64,000 nucleotides of DNA, from the NCBI RefSeq assembly GCF_004762045.1, contig NZ_SJOM01000007.1, forward strand, positions 1,814,916-1,878,915, given 5' to 3'. Position 1 is the first letter of the stretch; every line of letters begins with the position of its first letter. The DNA is from Mycobacterium sp. DL99 (GTDB taxonomy: Bacteria > Actinomycetota > Actinomycetes > Mycobacteriales > Mycobacteriaceae). The position numbers and the translations under genes were made by a program. Below are positions 60,663-64,000 of the stretch, piece by piece. The notes under the pieces are model-generated. The model did no database searches, had not been told where the DNA came from, and was given only the letters and a program-made list of their open reading frames with translations.

Positions 60663-61263
60663 GACTCGGCCGGCGCAGCGGCGTCACGGTGGCGGACTTG
60701 TGTTCGGCATGATCCTCGAACGCCTCGGCGAATCCGCCGCCGGTGAGCGTGGATTCCAGCGCCAGGTCGGGCTTGTCGACGAACTCGTCGGGGAACACCC
60801 AGCGGCGGAATGCCCAGAACCGGAACGCCATCTGCAGCAGGTTGCCCACGATGTAGGCCGAGATGAAGTCGGCGATGTTCTCCACTGTCAGCGACACCTC
60901 GGGAACCCGAAGGCCCAGGACGTAGCTGGAGAAGTACAGCGGCAGCATCGACAGCAGCACACCCACGCCACTGAACGCGAAGAACAGCAGGGCCTCGTGG
61001 TGGCGCTCGCGGCCGCCGCGGTTCTGGAAGCTCCATTCCCGATTGAGGATGTAGGACGCGATGACCGCGACGACGCCGGCGATGATCTTGGCGGTCACCG
61101 GCTTGGGTTCAAGAACCGTGAGCTTGAGGGTGAAGAAGATCGCCGAATCGATGACAAACGTCGTCGCGCCGACGATCGCGAACTTGATCAGTTCGTGATG
61201 CCGCTCGGCATAGGGACGGACGAATCGCGGCAATCGAGCGATTGTCGCATCGGCGAAGGACAC
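60601..61263 (-). CDS. GtrA-family membrane protein, Rv3277-like
   Basis: A 220-residue protein with four hydrophobic helices (IKFAIVGATTFVIDSAIFFTLKL, ITAKIIAGVVAVIASYILN, LLFFAFSGVGVLLSMLPLYF, ADFISAYIVGNLLQMAFRFWAFRRWVF). GtrA-type proteins help move polyprenyl-linked sugars; the mycobacterial relative is involved in arabinogalactan or lipid-linked sugars (recalled, not certain). The charged C-terminus is encoded by the right repeat. Divergent from purK. Confidence 0.9.
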   Translation of the reverse strand: MSFADATIARLPRFVRPYAERHHELIKFAIVGATTFVIDSAIFFTLKLTVLEPKPVTAKIIAGVVAVIASYILNREWSFQNRGGRERHHEALLFFAFSGVGVLLSMLPLYFSSYVLGLRVPEVSLTVENIADFISAYIVGNLLQMAFRFWAFRRWVFPDEFVDKPDLALESTLTGGGFAEAFEDHAEHKSATVTPLRRPSRRAKARQLGDSSDPRVSKTS

Positions 61264-61386
61264 AGCTAGGCAGTGTACGTAAATGCGCCGTTCGATGCCG
61301 CATCGCTGCGGATGCCGGACTTTAACCGCAGGTCAATGCACCGGTCACGACGAGGACATGAATCCGCGCATGACACCATAGAGGGC

Positions 61387-62586
61387 GTGCCGACAACTCC
61401 CAAGAATCCACCTGTGGTGGCGATGATCGGCGGTGGCCAGCTCGCGAGGATGACGCACCAGGCGGCCATCGCGCTCGGGCAGACCCTGCGGGTGCTGTCC
61501 GCCGGGCCGGACGAATCCGCCGCGCAGGTCACTCCCGACGTCGTCATCGGCTCCCACACCGACCTGGATGCGCTGCGCCGGGCGGCGGACGGGGCGACGG
61601 CAATAACGTTCGACCACGAGCACGTGCCGACCGAACACCTGGAGACGCTCGTGGCCGAAGGGGTCACGGTCAACCCGCCGCCGCAGGCGCTGGTGCATGC
61701 CCAGGACAAGCTGCTCATGCGGCGCAAGCTGCAGAGCCTGGGTGCCCCGGTGCCGCGCTTCGCCGAGATCACCTCGGTCGCCGACGTCGAGGAATTCGTG
61801 CGGCAGATCGACGGTCCGGTGGTGATCAAGACCGTGCGCGGCGGGTATGACGGCAAGGGCGTGGTGATGGCCGACGACCTGGCTGCCGCGCGCGAGGTGG
61901 TGGCCGGTTACCTGGCCGACGGGGTGGCCGTGCTGGCTGAGGAGCGCGTCGCGATGCGCCGGGAACTCGCCGCGCTGGTGGCCCGCTCGCCGTTCGGGCA
62001 GGGTGCGGCCTGGCCGGTGGTGGAAACCGTGCAGCGCGACGGCGTCTGCGTCGAGGTGTACGCCCCGGCGCCCGGCCTGTCCGACGAACTCGGTTCGGCC
62101 GCAGAGGAACTCGGCCTACGGGTGGCGAACGAGCTGGGCGTGGTCGGGGTGCTCGCGGTGGAGTTGTTCGAGACGGTCGACGGCACGCTGCTGGTCAACG
62201 AGCTGGCCATGCGTCCGCACAATTCCGGGCACTGGACCATGGACGGCGCGGTCACCAGCCAGTTCGAGCAGCATCTGCGGGCGGTCCTGGACTACCCGCT
62301 GGGCGACACCTCGGCGATCGCGCCCGCTGCGGTGATGGCCAACGTGCTCGGGGCGCCGCAGACGCCGACGATGTCGATGGACGAGCGGATGCACCACCTC
62401 TTCGCGCGGATGCCCGACGCGAAGGTGCACCTGTACGGCAAGGGCGAACGGGCCGGCCGCAAGCTCGGGCACGTCAACATCATCGGCACGGACATGGACG
62501 AACTTCGTGAGCGTGCGGTGCGGGCAGCGCACTGGTTGTCACACGGCGAGTGGACTGACGGATGGGATGAACATGCCGGAAAGTAA
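61387..62586 (+). CDS. purK: N5-carboxyaminoimidazole ribonucleotide synthase
   Basis: A 399-residue ATP-grasp enzyme of purine synthesis that converts AIR, ATP and bicarbonate to N5-[32 protein letters not shown] is the N-terminal signature and [16 protein letters not shown] the ATP-grasp loop. [34 protein letters not shown] is the catalytic segment. The start is GTG 61387; the longer frame to 61273 adds a basic stretch that does not look like PurK. Overlaps purE. Confidence 0.94.
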   Translation: MPTTPKNPPVVAMIGGGQLARMTHQAAIALGQTLRVLSAGPDESAAQVTPDVVIGSHTDLDALRRAADGATAITFDHEHVPTEHLETLVAEGVTVNPPPQALVHAQDKLLMRRKLQSLGAPVPRFAEITSVADVEEFVRQIDGPVVIKTVRGGYDGKGVVMADDLAAAREVVAGYLADGVAVLAEERVAMRRELAALVARSPFGQGAAWPVVETVQRDGVCVEVYAPAPGLSDELGSAAEELGLRVANELGVVGVLAVELFETVDGTLLVNELAMRPHNSGHWTMDGAVTSQFEQHLRAVLDYPLGDTSAIAPAAVMANVLGAPQTPTMSMDERMHHLFARMPDAKVHLYGKGERAGRKLGHVNIIGTDMDELRERAVRAAHWLSHGEWTDGWDEHAGK

Positions 62587-63088
62587 TGGCCCCAGGGTCG
62601 GACTCATCATGGGCAGCGACAGCGACTGGTCGGTGATGTCCGACGCGGCCACCGCGCTCGCCGAGTTCGAGGTGCCGTTCGAGGTCGGTGTGGTGTCCGC
62701 ACACCGCACCCCGCAACGGATGCTCGACTACGCCACGACCGCGGCGGACCGGGGTGTCGAGGTGATCATCGCCGGAGCGGGAGGAGCCGCACATCTGCCC
62801 GGCATGGTGGCGTCTGCAACACCGCTCCCCGTGATCGGAGTTCCGGTGCCACTGGCCCGCCTCGACGGCATGGACTCCTTGCTGTCCATCGTGCAGATGC
62901 CGGCCGGAGTGCCGGTGGCCACGGTTTCCATTGGCGGAGCACGTAATGCGGGCCTGCTGGCCGTGCGGATCCTCGGTTCGTCCGATACCGCGCTGCGGGA
63001 CCGGATGGTGAAATTCCAGGCAGACCTGGAAACCATGGTGTTGGCCAAGGACGCCGCACTGCGCGATCGCCTGTTGGGCGAAGGCTGA
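62573..63088 (+). CDS. purE: N5-carboxyaminoimidazole ribonucleotide mutase
   Basis: A 171-residue class I PurE that rearranges N5-CAIR to [50 protein letters not shown] holds the SDSD and SAHRTP signature, and [14 protein letters not shown] the second substrate loop. Start is ATG 62573 or ATG 62567; both overlap the purK end, by 14 or 20 bases. Confidence 0.95.
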   Translation: MPESNGPRVGLIMGSDSDWSVMSDAATALAEFEVPFEVGVVSAHRTPQRMLDYATTAADRGVEVIIAGAGGAAHLPGMVASATPLPVIGVPVPLARLDGMDSLLSIVQMPAGVPVATVSIGGARNAGLLAVRILGSSDTALRDRMVKFQADLETMVLAKDAALRDRLLGEG

Positions 63089-63094
63089 ACGAAG

Positions 63095-63116
63095 CGCGCG
63101 GGTAACAGCCCGCGCG
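63095..63116. terminator. GC hairpin after purE, 8-bp stem
   Basis: CGCGCGGG-N6-CCCGCGCG sits between convergent purE and the TetR gene. It may serve both. Confidence 0.65.
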
Positions 63117-63121
63117 TGCAG

Positions 63122-63778
63122 TCAATCTCCGATCAGCCCGCGAATGCGGGGGGTCAGGGACTCGATCGGTTCATCGGTCGACATCACCACAACCGCGGTG
63201 CGGCCGGCGCCGCCCCGGTAGATCGGCCATGTCGCGGCCAGCGCTTCGGCCAGGTCCGACCGCGGGTTGGCCGAGTCGCCGCGCAGCCATCGGCGCAGAA
63301 CATGGTTGTGCGCAGCGACCACGGCGTTCGCGAATAGCTCGGCGCGCAGGTCCGCCGTCCAATCCGCGGTCTGCGCGGTCCGCAGGTGTTTGGTGAACAG
63401 CCGGACATAGCGCGACACCACGGCCGTTTCGAAGTCGCGCAGGGCAGGTACCGAGCGGGTGAGCCGATAGCGCGTACGGGCGCGCTCGCCCTCGGCGAGA
63501 TAGTTCTCGAAGACCGACGTTGTTGCCACCGCGATGACTTCGGCGGGGAGCGATTCGGCAGGCGCCGTCGACAACCTCTCGTCGGCGCGGCGCAGCAACG
63601 CCTCGTGGTCGGGAAAGATCAACGCCTCTTTCGATCCGAACTGACGAAACGCGGTGGTGCGTCCCACCCCCGCCCGTGTCGCGATGTCATCGACGCTGGT
63701 GGCCTCGTACCCACGTTCCTCGAACAGGTCGAATGCCGCGCTCACCAGGCGCTCCCGGGTGCTTGGCAGGTCGGGCAT
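63122..63778 (-). CDS. TetR-family regulator
   Basis: A 218-residue regulator with HTH near residues 8-52 (RERLVSAAFDLFEERGYEATSVDDIATRAGVGRTTAFRQFGSKEAL). Start ATG 63778 has AAAGG 8 bases upstream; ATG 63793 is possible but lies at the operator. It is divergent from fadE25. A pair of near-identical palindromes in the divergent region are likely operators. It may be a lipid sensor for fadE25 (inference). Confidence 0.9.
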   Translation of the reverse strand: MPDLPSTRERLVSAAFDLFEERGYEATSVDDIATRAGVGRTTAFRQFGSKEALIFPDHEALLRRADERLSTAPAESLPAEVIAVATTSVFENYLAEGERARTRYRLTRSVPALRDFETAVVSRYVRLFTKHLRTAQTADWTADLRAELFANAVVAAHNHVLRRWLRGDSANPRSDLAEALAATWPIYRGGAGRTAVVVMSTDEPIESLTPRIRGLIGD

Positions 63779-63793
63779 GAGTGCACCTTTCAT

Positions 63794-63827
63794 GGTACTG
63801 AGTGCCGATGCTATGGTACTGGGTACC
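63794..63827. promoter_or_regulatory. Tandem palindromic operators, 21 bases centre to centre
   Basis: GGTACTGAGTGCC at 63794-63806 and GGTACTGGGTACC at 63815-63827 share GGTACT(G)(A/G)GT. The second has perfect 5-base arms, the first one mismatch. Centres are two helical turns apart, on the same DNA face, directly upstream of the TetR start. Confidence 0.7.
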
Positions 63828-63913
63828 AAAAGTAGCAGGACGATGTACTCGATGTGCAGTCCGCGCAACGATTGATCCAACAGAGCCGAGAGCTGAAAGC
63901 TAGGGAGAAGATC

Positions 63914-64000
63914 ATGGCCGGCTGGGGCGGTAACCCATCTTTCGATTTGTTTCAGTTGCCTGAAGAGCACCAGGAGCTTCGGGCGGCGATCCGGGCGCTG
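63914..64000 (+). CDS. fadE25: Acyl-CoA dehydrogenase FadE25, N-terminal part (runs off the right edge)
   Basis: Only 29 codons are in the window (MAGWGGNPSFDLFQLPEEHQEL...AIRAL). The N-terminus, close to the FadE25 N-terminus as I recall it, and its place after purK-purE match Rv3274c. It would catalyse the first step of fatty acyl-CoA beta-oxidation. GGGAGAAG ribosome site. Confidence 0.85.
   Translation, partial: MAGWGGNPSFDLFQLPEEHQELRAAIRAL

Overview
This window is chromosomal DNA of a high-GC mycobacterium, most likely a fast-growing Mycolicibacterium-type environmental species. The evidence is gene content and order. From left to right the conserved backbone is glpD (partial), an RluA-family pseudouridine synthase, nei2, lhr, a tetR gene, pcd, lrpA, lat, usfY, rsbW, sigF, accA3, sufE, sseA, maf, accE5, accD5, birA, a PH-domain gene, a gtrA gene, purK, purE and fadE25 (partial). 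As I recall it, this is the order of the Mycobacterium tuberculosis Rv3302c-Rv3274c segment. Frequent GTG starts, 4-base ATGA/GTGA overlaps and several likely leaderless transcripts also fit. I see no tRNA, rRNA, CRISPR array, integrase or transposase.

Layout. 1-11.8 kb: glpD end, pseudouridine synthase, an SDR and an enoyl-CoA hydratase, a TetR-controlled acyl desaturase with its own ferredoxin reductase, a GNAT, a TetR/amine-oxidase pair, a DUF222-HNH (13E12-type) protein, nei2 and a SPOUT methyltransferase. 11.8-19.8 kb: a small immunity-like/membrane-protein module next to lhr, then a TetR/P450 pair. 19.8-25.2 kb: a lipase maturation factor, an SDR, and a divergent redox-looking cluster (cupredoxin lipoprotein, Tat metallophosphoesterase, ECF sigma factor, membrane-anchored Rieske protein, small secreted protein). 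25.2-28.7 kb: lysine-to-aminoadipate genes (pcd, lrpA, lat). 28.7-36.7 kb: the SigF general-stress locus, with small stress genes, a partial second copy of the locus that lacks sigF, and at least six good SigF-type promoters. 36.7-47.8 kb: mdh and the acyl-CoA carboxylase genes. 47.8-54.1 kb: a PucR-linked steroid-ring-type operon (NTF2-like, acyl-CoA synthetase, KstD-like, KshA-like) sitting between accD5 and birA. 55.5-60.6 kb: a 5.1 kb block flanked by a 65-bp direct repeat (64/65 identical). 60.6-64 kb: gtrA, purK, purE, a TetR gene and the start of fadE25.

Main points for a second look. (1) The ECF sigma/Rieske cluster has three promoters that share GTGTAACC-N8-TATC. With a Rieske protein that looks like a Tat-anchored transmembrane anti-sigma factor, this suggests an undescribed redox-responsive regulon. 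(2) The 5.1 kb island lies between exact copies of the overlapping 3' ends of two convergent genes, so both host genes stay intact. A diverged copy of the lhr 3' end beside another inserted module suggests an older event of the same kind. (3) The SigF locus is partly duplicated; the second copy keeps an RsbW-like gene, a tail-to-tail STAS gene, its promoter/leader and a usfY scrap, but has no sigma gene. SigF-type promoters also occur inside the 5.1 kb island in front of paralogues of the SigF-locus genes.
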